This document shows positions 1-7,245 of a DNA stretch of 15,014 bases, one piece after another. Made by a program: the position numbers and the translations under genes. Where the stretch lies: positions 1-15,014 of the forward strand of contig QILJ01000133.1 of assembly GCA_003233295.1 (NCBI GenBank). The letters are read 5' to 3'. The notes below the pieces were generated by a model. That model was given only the letters and a program-made list of their open reading frames with translations, searched no databases and was not told where the DNA came from. The stretch is from Ignavibacteria bacterium (lineage in GTDB: Bacteria; Bacteroidota; Ignavibacteria; Ignavibacteriales; Melioribacteraceae). The number at the start of each line of letters is the position of its first letter. The stretch's first letter is position 1.

Positions 1-1871
1 AAGATCTTGGCGGGTACCATGATAGACCACCAGTTGTTATTGCACCGCCTGATACGGTGATACTGCCGTATTTACAATCTCCAACAGAATCATCAATTTA
101 TGTATGCTGGCATGCGTCAATTTCACCGGAGTCTGTTGTGGAATATGGTACTACAGAATCTTTAGGTAATTCTGCATCTGGCGATGTATATATATGGGAA
201 GACTCAACCACATGGCATTGGGTAAAATTAACAAACCTTGAGCCGGAAACAGTTTATTATTATAGAGCAGTTTCTGATACAATGAGATCAGATGTTTATA
301 AGTTTAAAACTCCGCCGCGTAAAGGACAAAATACCGGACATATTCGTTTTGCTATTATTGGTGATACACGTACTTATCCCGATCAATTTACAAACGTAGT
401 TTCAAGTATTAGAGAAAAAGTAACGGAAATATACGGCGATCCTGATATTGAAAATAATCTGAATCTGATTTTAAGTAACGGGGATATTGTCACCTACGGT
501 CCGACATTATCCCAATATAAAGCTGAGTGGTTTGAACCACTTTCCGGTATAACAGCTAATGTTCCAATGATGGTAAGTATTGGCGATCATGAACATGATG
601 CGGATAATTATTACAACTATATGAAGTATGAAGATTTTGCAGGTCCGCAAGGGGAGAGGTATTATTCATTTCAATATGGACGAGTTCTTTTTATTGCAGT
701 TCATAGTATTTTTCATACCGAGGAACAATTGCAATGGCTGGATAATCTGCTGCAGACTGCAGAAGCCGATTCAACAATTGATTGGGTGATAGCTTATACA
801 CATCGTCCGGGTCATAGTGAAATTTGGCCTGACGGAAATGAAAAGTATGTACAAGATCATGTTATTCCCATTATGAGCAAGTACAGCAAAGCGGATATTC
901 TTACTTACGGACATTCTCACGCTTATGAGAGGGGACAAGTAAATAATGTAAGTCTCCGTCTTTTAGAAAATGGCGGCGGCGGTGCTGAGTTGGACAGATG
1001 GAGGGAATATCCTAACCAAACGGATTATCCTGAAATTCAAAAAACTTATGATTATTGGAGCTATACGATTATAGATATTGATGTTGAGAATAAAAGGTAT
1101 GATGGAGCAATGTACGCAATAGGTTTGGATGAAATTGAATTTGATAATATAAGAGTAGATCAATTTTTTAGAGACAAGAAAAATGAAACTCCGCCATTTA
1201 AACCGGAAGTAATTGAACCAGCAAACAAAAGTGAAGTATCACAGCCAATTACATTACATTCAACTGAATATAACGGGACATATGAAATCTTGAGTTCTCA
1301 ATTTCAGGTAACTGCCCAGCAAGGGGATTATACCAATCTACTTGTTGATAATAAGAGAGACTTTGAAAATATTTATTTAGATACCGGTGCGCCAAACTTC
1401 ATTCCGATTGATAAAAATGCCGGAATTGATCTTACGCAATGTTCACTTGAAGACAACAACCTTCAAATAGGAAAATCATATTGGTGGCGTGTACGCTACA
1501 GAGATAAAAATTTACAGTGGTCTTCATGGTCTGAAGAATATTCTTTTACCGTTACAATAAAAACGGATGTTGAGGATAATCCTGGTGTTATAAAAGAATC
1601 AAACCTTTATAACAATTATCCAAATCCGTTTAATCCGTCAACAATAATTAAATTCGATGTTGCTAAAGAGGGTAAAGTTACTTTGAGAATATATACAGTG
1701 GAAGGTAAGTTGGTTACAGAATTAATGAATGATGAGATCAAGTCTGGTAGTTACTCTGTAACATGGAATGGAACTGATTCATTTAATAGGAAGATGTCTT
1801 CGGGGATTTATTTCTACAAACTTCAAACTACTGATTATCAAAAGATCGGCAAGGCTATTTTAATTAAATAA
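1..1871 (+). CDS. Secreted purple-acid-phosphatase-like metallophosphoesterase with T9SS sorting domain (5' partial)
   Basis: Predicted extracellular phosphomonoesterase or phosphodiesterase with a two-metal centre. The frame is open to the left edge (first full codon at base 3), so the GTG at 57 is not the real start. Residues encoded before it (DLGGYHDRPP) match the end of the LamG domain in the paralog at 12135, so an N-terminal LamG domain is probably cut off. Order: PAP-type N-terminal FN3 domain (about 60-330), calcineurin-like domain with GDTR (360-371), GD (480-485), GDHE (582-593), THRPGH near 800 and GHSHAYER (909-932), an FN3-like domain with a WSSWS motif (1518-1532), and a C-terminal T9SS type-A domain starting NYPNPFNP near 1612. 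The metal-binding Asn of the usual GNH[DE] motif is Asp here, encoded by GAT at 585-587, which may change metal choice or activity. Family assignment is firm; the substrate is unknown. Confidence 0.93.
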   Translation, partial: DLGGYHDRPPVVIAPPDTVILPYLQSPTESSIYVCWHASISPESVVEYGTTESLGNSASGDVYIWEDSTTWHWVKLTNLEPETVYYYRAVSDTMRSDVYKFKTPPRKGQNTGHIRFAIIGDTRTYPDQFTNVVSSIREKVTEIYGDPDIENNLNLILSNGDIVTYGPTLSQYKAEWFEPLSGITANVPMMVSIGDHEHDADNYYNYMKYEDFAGPQGERYYSFQYGRVLFIAVHSIFHTEEQLQWLDNLLQTAEADSTIDWVIAYTHRPGHSEIWPDGNEKYVQDHVIPIMSKYSKADILTYGHSHAYERGQVNNVSLRLLENGGGGAELDRWREYPNQTDYPEIQKTYDYWSYTIIDIDVENKRYDGAMYAIGLDEIEFDNIRVDQFFRDKKNETPPFKPEVIEPANKSEVSQPITLHSTEYNGTYEILSSQFQVTAQQGDYTNLLVDNKRDFENIYLDTGAPNFIPIDKNAGIDLTQCSLEDNNLQIGKSYWWRVRYRDKNLQWSSWSEEYSFTVTIKTDVEDNPGVIKESNLYNNYPNPFNPSTIIKFDVAKEGKVTLRIYTVEGKLVTELMNDEIKSGSYSVTWNGTDSFNRKMSSGIYFYKLQTTDYQKIGKAILIK

Positions 1872-2174
1872 GGAAAATTTCTGGTTAGTCTTATAAAAAA
1901 GCTTTGTATTGGAGAAGTTGAAATTCTGTAACTAAGCGGAAAGGGAAAACCGGATGAATCAATGTATATAACGTATAACAGTTTATACGGTCGTTCTTTG
2001 GAAAAAACACATGAGCAGATATTCATAAATTCATTACGAAAAAAGTTTGAATTATCACTATAAGAAAGTTCTGGAATCCTAGTAGCAAAGCTATATTTAT
2101 TCGGTGAGCTACTCAAAACACTTAGGAGAATAAAGAATTTATGTAAGGCAAAATACGGAATGCACGAGAGATAA

Positions 2175-2189
2175 TCGAAGTAACTTCGA
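2175..2189. repeat. Short perfect inverted repeat
   Basis: TCGAAGT, one base, then ACTTCGA: 7-bp arms that would form a small hairpin. No T-run follows, so it does not look like an intrinsic terminator. Function unknown. Confidence 0.35.
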
Positions 2190-2316
2190 CAATATCCTAG
2201 CATTAGTTAATAAAATATGCTACCTTATTTATTTAAAAAATGATAAGAGAAACTAACAAAAATTAACAACTATGTTTTTAGTCTCATATTATTATTTTGG
2301 AAATGGATGAGATTAA

Positions 2317-2463
2317 AGGATAAATTCTGATAGTGAAGGACTTAAAAACAAATGGATCAGTTATATTTTGAGTGCTGACCAACATAGTAACACTACCGAA
2401 TATGGGTCAAGTGTAAGTTTCTACGGTGATAAATTGGGTATTGTAGTTTTGAATAGTATATGA
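2317..2463 (+). pseudogene. Possible remnant of an unidentified coding sequence
   Basis: A 48-codon open stretch without an ATG, between a TAA just upstream and the TGA at 2461. Its composition is protein-like (KWISYILSADQHSNTTEYGS, then VSFYGDKLGIVVLNSI), with mixed polar and hydrophobic residues rather than the Lys/Asn/Ile bias of random AT-rich DNA. No family recognised. It could be the 3' end of a gene lost by deletion, or a chance frame. Confidence 0.2.
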
Positions 2464-2510
2464 AAAATAACTGCACTGTTTTTTTTACAAATATTAAATT
2501 AAAAGTGATG

Positions 2511-2523
2511 AAATATTTGTCAT
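2511..2523 (+). repeat. 13-mer shared by two intergenic regions (copy 1)
   Basis: AAATATTTGTCAT occurs here, 67 bases before the folding-factor gene, and again at 4232-4244 upstream of the receptor operon. Each copy is followed by TACTTATA at a different distance (2542-2549 and 4254-4261). It contains TTGTCA, which is -35-like, and AATATTTG, close to the Bacteroidota -7 box TAnnTTTG. Chance recurrence in AT-rich DNA cannot be excluded. Confidence 0.25.
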
Positions 2524-2589
2524 TATAATACCAATTTTATTTACTTATACAATTTAATCTTATTATTTTAAAACTATATTAAGTAAAAT

Positions 2590-4116
2590 ATGAAAAGGTA
2601 TATATTTTTAGCAATCACTATTGTTTTAATTCTGTTTCTATTATTATGGAAAACAGATGAGAATTCTACTCCACAGGATTTGGCAATTACAAGTACGGAA
2701 CTATTCGGCAAAACTCAAAATGATGGGATCCTTGCCAAAGTTGGCAATAAAATTATTTATGTTGATGAATTTTACAAACGTGCTGAATATGCTATTCGTC
2801 CAAAATATTGTAAGGGGAATTATAATGTGGATAAAATGATCATCTTAAATTCACTTATCGGAGAAAAACTTCTTGCAATTGAATATGAGAATGATAAGCA
2901 TATTAAAGAAAACGAACATCTTAATAAGTATATACAAGGAAGACGCGAACAGGCAATGAGACAAGTTCTAAATCTGAAGGAAGGGACTGAAAAGGTTAAG
3001 CTGGATTCGTCTGTGATCATGAGAAATTATAAAGTTGCCGGCAGAAAATATAACTTAGAGTACTTCGTGGTTGGAAATAAATATGATTCAAAGGATGTCG
3101 AAGAATTACTTTTTAAAAAGGGAAAAGATTTCTCTGACATTTATACTGCTTTTACAAGCATGGAAAAAATTCCGACTATTAAAATTGACTATTTTTCAAA
3201 TGAATTACCGAAAATACAGAAGGCAGTATTTGCCGATACATTAAGTAGAAATCAAATATTGGGGCCGATAATTATTAATGATTCAACTCGACTCTTCATG
3301 CGAGTAAAAGGATGGAATGATCGGATTGTTTTTGATCAGCGGGGAATTGAACAAAGATTGAACGATGTAAGGAAGAAACTTACTGACGAGAAAGCTGATT
3401 CCATATACTCCCAATACATTCTTAAGGTGATGAAAGGAAAGCAGATAGAATTTAACCAAGAAATTTTTTATAAACTAGTAAATATTCTTGGACCTGTTTA
3501 TTTAAGTAAAGATAAAGAAAAAAAAGATAGATTCTTGGAATCGACACTGAACAAACCAAACGAAATTCCGAATATGAAAATTTTTGCCAGTGAAATAGAA
3601 CAAATAATTACTGAACCTCTTTTAAAAATTGATAATGATACTTGGACAGTTGGTAACATGCAAAGTTATTTGGAAATTCATCCGTTTGTTTTTAGGAAAA
3701 AGAGAATTAAGAATCGCGAGTTTGCCAAATACTTACGGTATGCTATAGTTGATTTAATCCAAGATAAATATCTTACAGAAGAGGCTTACAAAATGGGTCT
3801 TGATAAGGATTTCCGGGTTGTTCAATACGAAAATACTTTTAGAGATGCTAATATTGGACTTTTGGGAAAATATGAATATTTAAAAACGCAAAATGTTGAA
3901 GGGAAAAAATGGCTCGAAATTATTGAAGAAAATTTAACACCGTATATTAAAAAGCTTCAGAAAAAATATAATACTTCAATTGCAATTAATGTTAATGAAT
4001 TCAATAATATAAAATTAACGAAGATTGATTTGTTCGCTACTCAAAGGGGAGTACCTTTCCCTATTGTTGTTCCCAGTTTTCCATTAATAACTAATAACGA
4101 CCTCACATCATCTTGA
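2590..4116 (+). CDS. SurA/parvulin-like periplasmic folding factor (degenerate peptidyl-prolyl isomerase), membrane-anchored
   Basis: Predicted periplasmic chaperone-like protein of 508 residues. Residues about 4-20 are a single hydrophobic segment with no lipobox Cys, so it is probably an uncleaved anchor or signal peptide. Residues about 48-150 resemble the SurA/PrsA N-terminal chaperone region (ILAKVGNKIIYVDEFYKRAE). Residues about 155-245 resemble a parvulin domain (FSDIY, KIDYFSNELPKIQKAVF, QILGPIIIND, RLFMRVKGW), but the conserved His and Gly positions of active parvulins are not obvious, so isomerase activity is doubtful. The remaining 260 residues are helical-looking and unassigned. 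No strong Shine-Dalgarno precedes the ATG. It is separated by 364 bases from the receptor operon and may assist folding of outer-membrane or T9SS clients, which is inferred only from location. The family call is moderate; a generic hypothetical protein is the alternative. Confidence 0.75.
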   Translation: MKRYIFLAITIVLILFLLLWKTDENSTPQDLAITSTELFGKTQNDGILAKVGNKIIYVDEFYKRAEYAIRPKYCKGNYNVDKMIILNSLIGEKLLAIEYENDKHIKENEHLNKYIQGRREQAMRQVLNLKEGTEKVKLDSSVIMRNYKVAGRKYNLEYFVVGNKYDSKDVEELLFKKGKDFSDIYTAFTSMEKIPTIKIDYFSNELPKIQKAVFADTLSRNQILGPIIINDSTRLFMRVKGWNDRIVFDQRGIEQRLNDVRKKLTDEKADSIYSQYILKVMKGKQIEFNQEIFYKLVNILGPVYLSKDKEKKDRFLESTLNKPNEIPNMKIFASEIEQIITEPLLKIDNDTWTVGNMQSYLEIHPFVFRKKRIKNREFAKYLRYAIVDLIQDKYLTEEAYKMGLDKDFRVVQYENTFRDANIGLLGKYEYLKTQNVEGKKWLEIIEENLTPYIKKLQKKYNTSIAINVNEFNNIKLTKIDLFATQRGVPFPIVVPSFPLITNNDLTSS

Positions 4117-4325
4117 TTATGGTAAAAAAATAGAGGATGAATAGAAATACATCTGGTCTCTTTATCTATCCGGAATTCATAACTAAAATAATAACTTCAC
4201 ATAAGAATTTATTTATAGATATATCCTTTCAAAATATTTGTCATGTAAATAAATACTTATATTGTTCATTTTCGTTTCATAAATTAGGTTTTTGTAGTTA
4301 AAGTTTTATAGGGTTAAAAAAATAC

Positions 4326-4354
4326 TTGCATTTAAACAAACGTTTGCCTATGTT
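4326..4354 (+). promoter_or_regulatory. Candidate sigma70-like promoter overlapping operator 1
   Basis: TTGCAT (4326-4331), a 17-base spacer, and TATGTT (4349-4354). The -10 box matches the consensus at four of six positions. The first CAAACGTTTG palindrome fills the spacer, so a protein bound there would block RNA polymerase. A similar arrangement occurs around 11966-11994. No transcript data support it, and Bacteroidota-type promoters often differ from this consensus. Confidence 0.4.
4337..4346. promoter_or_regulatory. LacI-type operator, site 1 (CAAACGTTTG)
   Basis: Perfect 10-bp palindrome with a central CpG, the form typical of LacI/GalR-family operators. It lies between the candidate -35 and -10 boxes. 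Its centre is 31 bp from that of site 2. Confidence 0.65.
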
Positions 4355-4367
4355 GCATTTACAACTA

Positions 4368-4377
4368 CAAACGTTTG
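4368..4377. promoter_or_regulatory. LacI-type operator, site 2 (CAAACGTTTG)
   Basis: Perfect palindrome that extends to ACAAACGTTTGT (4367-4378). This 12-mer is identical to the one at 11976-11987. It lies just downstream of the candidate promoter and is the middle of three evenly spaced sites. Confidence 0.7.
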
Positions 4378-4398
4378 TTTTAGTTCTTTTCACAACTG

Positions 4399-4408
4399 CA
4401 AATGTTTC
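4399..4408. promoter_or_regulatory. LacI-type operator, degenerate site 3 (CAAATGTTTC)
   Basis: Imperfect copy of the palindrome, with T for C at the centre and a final C for G. Its centre is exactly 31 bp from site 2. The flanking sequence is shared with site 2, which supports duplication and makes it a likely weaker site. Confidence 0.5.
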
Positions 4409-4414
4409 CTTAAG

Positions 4415-4449
4415 TTGATACTATTCTTGATACTATTCTTGATACTGTT
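4415..4449 (+). repeat. 12-bp tandem repeat in the operon leader
   Basis: TTGATACTATTC at 4415-4426 and 4427-4438, followed by a partial copy TTGATACTGTT at 4439-4449. It begins immediately after operator 3 and ends about 32 bases before the first possible start codon. Such a tract could vary in copy number by slippage and change leader length. Confidence 0.8.
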
Positions 4450-4482
4450 TATTCTGTTGTTATTGGTCTAACGAGAATTCAT

Positions 4483-4486
4483 GGAG
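4483..4486 (+). promoter_or_regulatory. Ribosome binding site deciding the receptor start
   Basis: GGAG lies 6 bases before the ATG at 4493 and overlaps the ATG at 4481, which itself has no Shine-Dalgarno-like sequence. This favours 4493 as the start. Confidence 0.5.
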
Positions 4487-4492
4487 AAATAT

Positions 4493-7219
4493 ATGATAAA
4501 TTGTTTACCACTCAATCTTATTCGTTTTATTGCAGTGCTTATTCTTATTATAGCGTTTCCGTTATATGGTCAAACCACCGGTAAACTTTCTGGAAGGATC
4601 ATAGATCAAACCAGCGGTAAACCAATGCTCGGTGTAAATGTTCTGATAGAAAGTACGGCAATTGGGGCAGCCACTAACAAAGATGGTGAATTTGTTATGA
4701 TAAATGTTCCGCCAGGCAATTACAACGTTATTGCGAGAATGATTGGATATAAAACAGTAAAGGTATTGAATACTAATATTTCCGTTAATAGAACGACAAC
4801 AATGGAAATTCCAATGACAGAATCCTCGGTAGCAATGGGGGAAGTGGTTGTATCTGCATCTAAAATTTCACAAAAAAAAGATCAAACAGGGTCAATAAAA
4901 AATATCAGTTCCAAACAGATTAAAGAACTTCCGGTTGAGAATATATCTGAAGTAGTCAACATGCAAGCGGGTATAGTACGTGGCCATTTTAGAGGAGGTA
5001 GAATCGGTGAAACGGTAACTATGATTGATGGTATTGAAGTCAATGATGCTTTTCGAGGTTCAATGGTTAATATTGAAAAGGAAGTTGTACAAGATCTTGA
5101 AGTAATTACCGGAACTTTTAATGCAGAATATGGCAATGCCATGAGTGGCGTTGTTAATATGGTTACTAAAAACGGTGGTAATAAATTCGTCGGGTCAGTA
5201 CGAGCAGATTTCGGGAATTACTTTACCTCTCATAATAACATATTCCCCGGATTAAAAGCTACTGATGTCGATAGAATAACTGATTTCAGAAGTTATTTTT
5301 CCGGACCTATCTTAGAAAACATGTTATCATTTGTTATAAATGGAAGATATCAGAATAATAAGGGATATCTTAATTATTTAAGGAGATTTGAACCGATAGA
5401 CTATAATAATTATGCAAGTCCATATCCCGAAGAATGGCACATTGAACATAGTGGAGATAGCGCTTACATCCCGGCTTACGATCGTAGTTATACTTTATTT
5501 GGAAAACTTACTTTTAAACCAACAAATTCACTCCGAACGTCGCTTACAATTAATGCTGAAAATTATGAAAGCATGGGTTATTCTCATATTTGGAAATATA
5601 ATCCCGATGGAGTGGCAAAAAATTATAATGTTTCCAATTCGTATATATTTCAACTTAATCATACACTATCAAATTCATTATTTTATTTAGCCCAGGTTAC
5701 CTATCTTATAACGAATAATCGCCATTCGTTATTCAAAGATCCGTTGGATCCATCCTATCTGTCAGACGGATATGCGAGAAGCGGCAGAACGGGTTTTTAT
5801 ACGGGCGGGCAAGATAAGAGCTATAGTAAAACATATACAGAAAAATTTATGGGGAAATTAAGTTTTACGTGGCAAGCAAATAAAAATCATCTATTCAAAA
5901 CCGGGGGAACTTACTCAAAGTATAATTTAGATGTATTAAGTAGTTACATACAAAATAAATATAGAGCTAACTCTGAGTTGGAAGGGGAAATATCTGTTGA
6001 TACTGTAACTAACAAAGTTACATTTGTGAACTACTCACCTCAATTAGCTGCTGATTCATTATTAGGGATTGAATCGTATAAGCATAAACCTGAAGAATAT
6101 TCACTTTATGTACAAGATAAAATGGAGTTCGATAATTTAGTGATAAATCTTGGTATCAGGTATGATTATTATAACGCGAATACAGTTGTCCCATCAAACT
6201 TAAGAAATCCAGGTAATCAACTCTATTTTGAGAATGCATCGAAGATGAGTACATATGTGCCATCAAAAGGATATAGTCAATTATCCCCTCGTTTAGGTTT
6301 ATCCTATCAGTTAGGCAATTCGGCATTGTTACATTTTGCCTATGGTCATTTTTTTCAAAGACCAAGTTTCAGTGTCTTTTATTCAAACAGTTCATTTTTG
6401 ATCAGTCCGCAAGATTACGGGTCAATAATGGGTAACCCGAATCTGAAACCAGAAAGATCAGTCTCTTATGAAGTTGGACTTTGGCAGGAACTTATCCAAG
6501 GTATGGGATTAGAAGTTGCCGTATTCTATAAAGATATTTATGATTTGTTGACAATTATTCCGATTGCTACATACAACCAAATAAGATATGGACTATACAG
6601 TAATAAAGATTACGGCAATGTAAAAGGTCTGGAAGTTAAATGGGACTATTTCGACGGGCCGTTTACGGTGGGCTTGAATTATACTTTGCAGTATACAAAG
6701 GGTGTTGCAGATAATCCGTATACAAATTTTTCGAGAGCGGGAAGCAAATTAGATGCATTCAATGTATTGATACCGCTATCTTGGGATCAAAGACATACAC
6801 TAAATATAACCGCAGGTTATATGGTTTCTAAATTTGGAATATCAACAACTGTTTATTTCAATTCAGGTTTCCCATACACATGGAGACCATTACCTGAATC
6901 ACGTTTATCTGACATAAATCTACGACCGAATAATGCACCTATGTCGAACATGTTTCAAGTTGATATGCGTGCACACTATGATGTATGGGAAAAGGATAAT
7001 ATGAGATTTAGAATAAACTTACTGATCTATAACCTACTTGATAAGTTAAATGAAGTAAGTGTCTATTCTTCAACAGGTCAAGCCTATACGGATATCGTTC
7101 GAAAATCTGATTTAACAGAACATCATAGCGATTTTAACACATACTATGATAGAATTCAAAATCCGCAAATGTATGCAGCTCCAAGAAGAATTAAACTTGG
7201 GCTGGAATTTGCATTCTAA
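4493..7219 (+). CDS. TonB-dependent outer-membrane receptor with carboxypeptidase-regulatory-like domain
   Basis: Predicted outer-membrane transporter energised by TonB-ExbBD, about 908 residues, importing an unidentified ligand. A signal peptide (MINCLPLNLIRFIAVLILII, then AFPLYG, cleaved near QTTG) is followed by a CarboxypepD_reg-like beta domain (about 25-110, with DGEFVMINVPPGNYNVIARM), a plug domain (about 130-230, with MIDGIEV and FNAEYGNAMSGVVNMVTKNG) and a 22-strand-type barrel ending RIKLGLEFAF with the usual terminal Phe. ATG 4493 is preferred over 4481 because GGAG sits 6 bases before it. It is first in a tight operon; the next gene starts 14-26 bases after its stop. It has the SusC-like N-terminal beta domain, but no SusD partner follows. 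It is likely repressed by a LacI-type protein at the upstream palindromes. The family call is secure and the ligand unknown. Confidence 0.94.
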   Translation: MINCLPLNLIRFIAVLILIIAFPLYGQTTGKLSGRIIDQTSGKPMLGVNVLIESTAIGAATNKDGEFVMINVPPGNYNVIARMIGYKTVKVLNTNISVNRTTTMEIPMTESSVAMGEVVVSASKISQKKDQTGSIKNISSKQIKELPVENISEVVNMQAGIVRGHFRGGRIGETVTMIDGIEVNDAFRGSMVNIEKEVVQDLEVITGTFNAEYGNAMSGVVNMVTKNGGNKFVGSVRADFGNYFTSHNNIFPGLKATDVDRITDFRSYFSGPILENMLSFVINGRYQNNKGYLNYLRRFEPIDYNNYASPYPEEWHIEHSGDSAYIPAYDRSYTLFGKLTFKPTNSLRTSLTINAENYESMGYSHIWKYNPDGVAKNYNVSNSYIFQLNHTLSNSLFYLAQVTYLITNNRHSLFKDPLDPSYLSDGYARSGRTGFYTGGQDKSYSKTYTEKFMGKLSFTWQANKNHLFKTGGTYSKYNLDVLSSYIQNKYRANSELEGEISVDTVTNKVTFVNYSPQLAADSLLGIESYKHKPEEYSLYVQDKMEFDNLVINLGIRYDYYNANTVVPSNLRNPGNQLYFENASKMSTYVPSKGYSQLSPRLGLSYQLGNSALLHFAYGHFFQRPSFSVFYSNSSFLISPQDYGSIMGNPNLKPERSVSYEVGLWQELIQGMGLEVAVFYKDIYDLLTIIPIATYNQIRYGLYSNKDYGNVKGLEVKWDYFDGPFTVGLNYTLQYTKGVADNPYTNFSRAGSKLDAFNVLIPLSWDQRHTLNITAGYMVSKFGISTTVYFNSGFPYTWRPLPESRLSDINLRPNNAPMSNMFQVDMRAHYDVWEKDNMRFRINLLIYNLLDKLNEVSVYSSTGQAYTDIVRKSDLTEHHSDFNTYYDRIQNPQMYAAPRRIKLGLEFAF

Positions 7220-7245
7220 AGTTTAAGACAATTATGGGTAGTTAT

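Larger units (their letters stand above)
1872..2589. other. 718-base gene-poor stretch, possibly with decayed coding remnants
   Basis: No complete gene is convincing here. Two + strand stretches read like protein without a clear start: 1932-2063 (33 codons from the ATG at 1962, containing SLYGRSLEKTHEQIFINSLR, then TAA; the same frame continues as plausible sequence to about 2171) and 2317-2463 (48 codons ending GDKLGIVVLNSI, then TGA). I cannot assign either to a family. A minus-strand open frame across 1838-2203 has no start signal or recognisable motif and is probably chance. A perfect 7-bp inverted repeat lies at 2175-2189. An exact TATAAT sits at 2524-2529, but without a matching -35 box. 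No clear terminator for the upstream gene is visible. Confidence 0.5.
4361..4416. repeat. 31-bp-period direct repeat carrying operators 2 and 3
   Basis: The 25 bases at 4361-4385 and at 4392-4416 match at 20 positions. Both begin ACAACT and end AGTT, with the palindrome in the middle. Site 1 (4330-4354) is in the same register but shares mainly the palindrome core. The period is close to three helical turns, which would place bound regulators on one face of the DNA. Confidence 0.65.
4117..4480. promoter_or_regulatory. Regulatory intergenic region before the receptor operon
   Basis: 364 bases without a gene. The left half (4117-4320) holds nothing clear apart from the second copy of AAATATTTGTCAT at 4232-4244. 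The right half holds a possible promoter, three phased palindromes and a 12-bp tandem repeat, described separately. If transcription starts just after the proposed -10 box, the operon has a leader of roughly 120-130 bases containing the second and third palindromes. No intrinsic terminator for the upstream gene was found. Confidence 0.7.

Noticed and set aside
1838..2203. 121-codon minus-strand open frame downstream of the first gene
   Set aside because: No ribosome site, no recognisable motif, a Phe/Ser/Ile-rich composition typical of antisense AT-rich DNA, and it overlaps the end of a certain gene.
1872..2230. Considered a group II intron or insertion-sequence remnant
   Set aside because: No domain V-like hairpin, terminal inverted repeats, target duplication or transposase motif could be found.
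4882..5142. 86-codon minus-strand open frame inside the receptor plug region
   Set aside because: Lies wholly within a well-supported gene, with no start signal or domain.
4493..7219. Calling the receptor SusC
   Set aside because: It shares the N-terminal beta domain and plug, but no SusD gene is present and no specific SusC signature could be confirmed by eye; the general TonB-dependent receptor name is safer.
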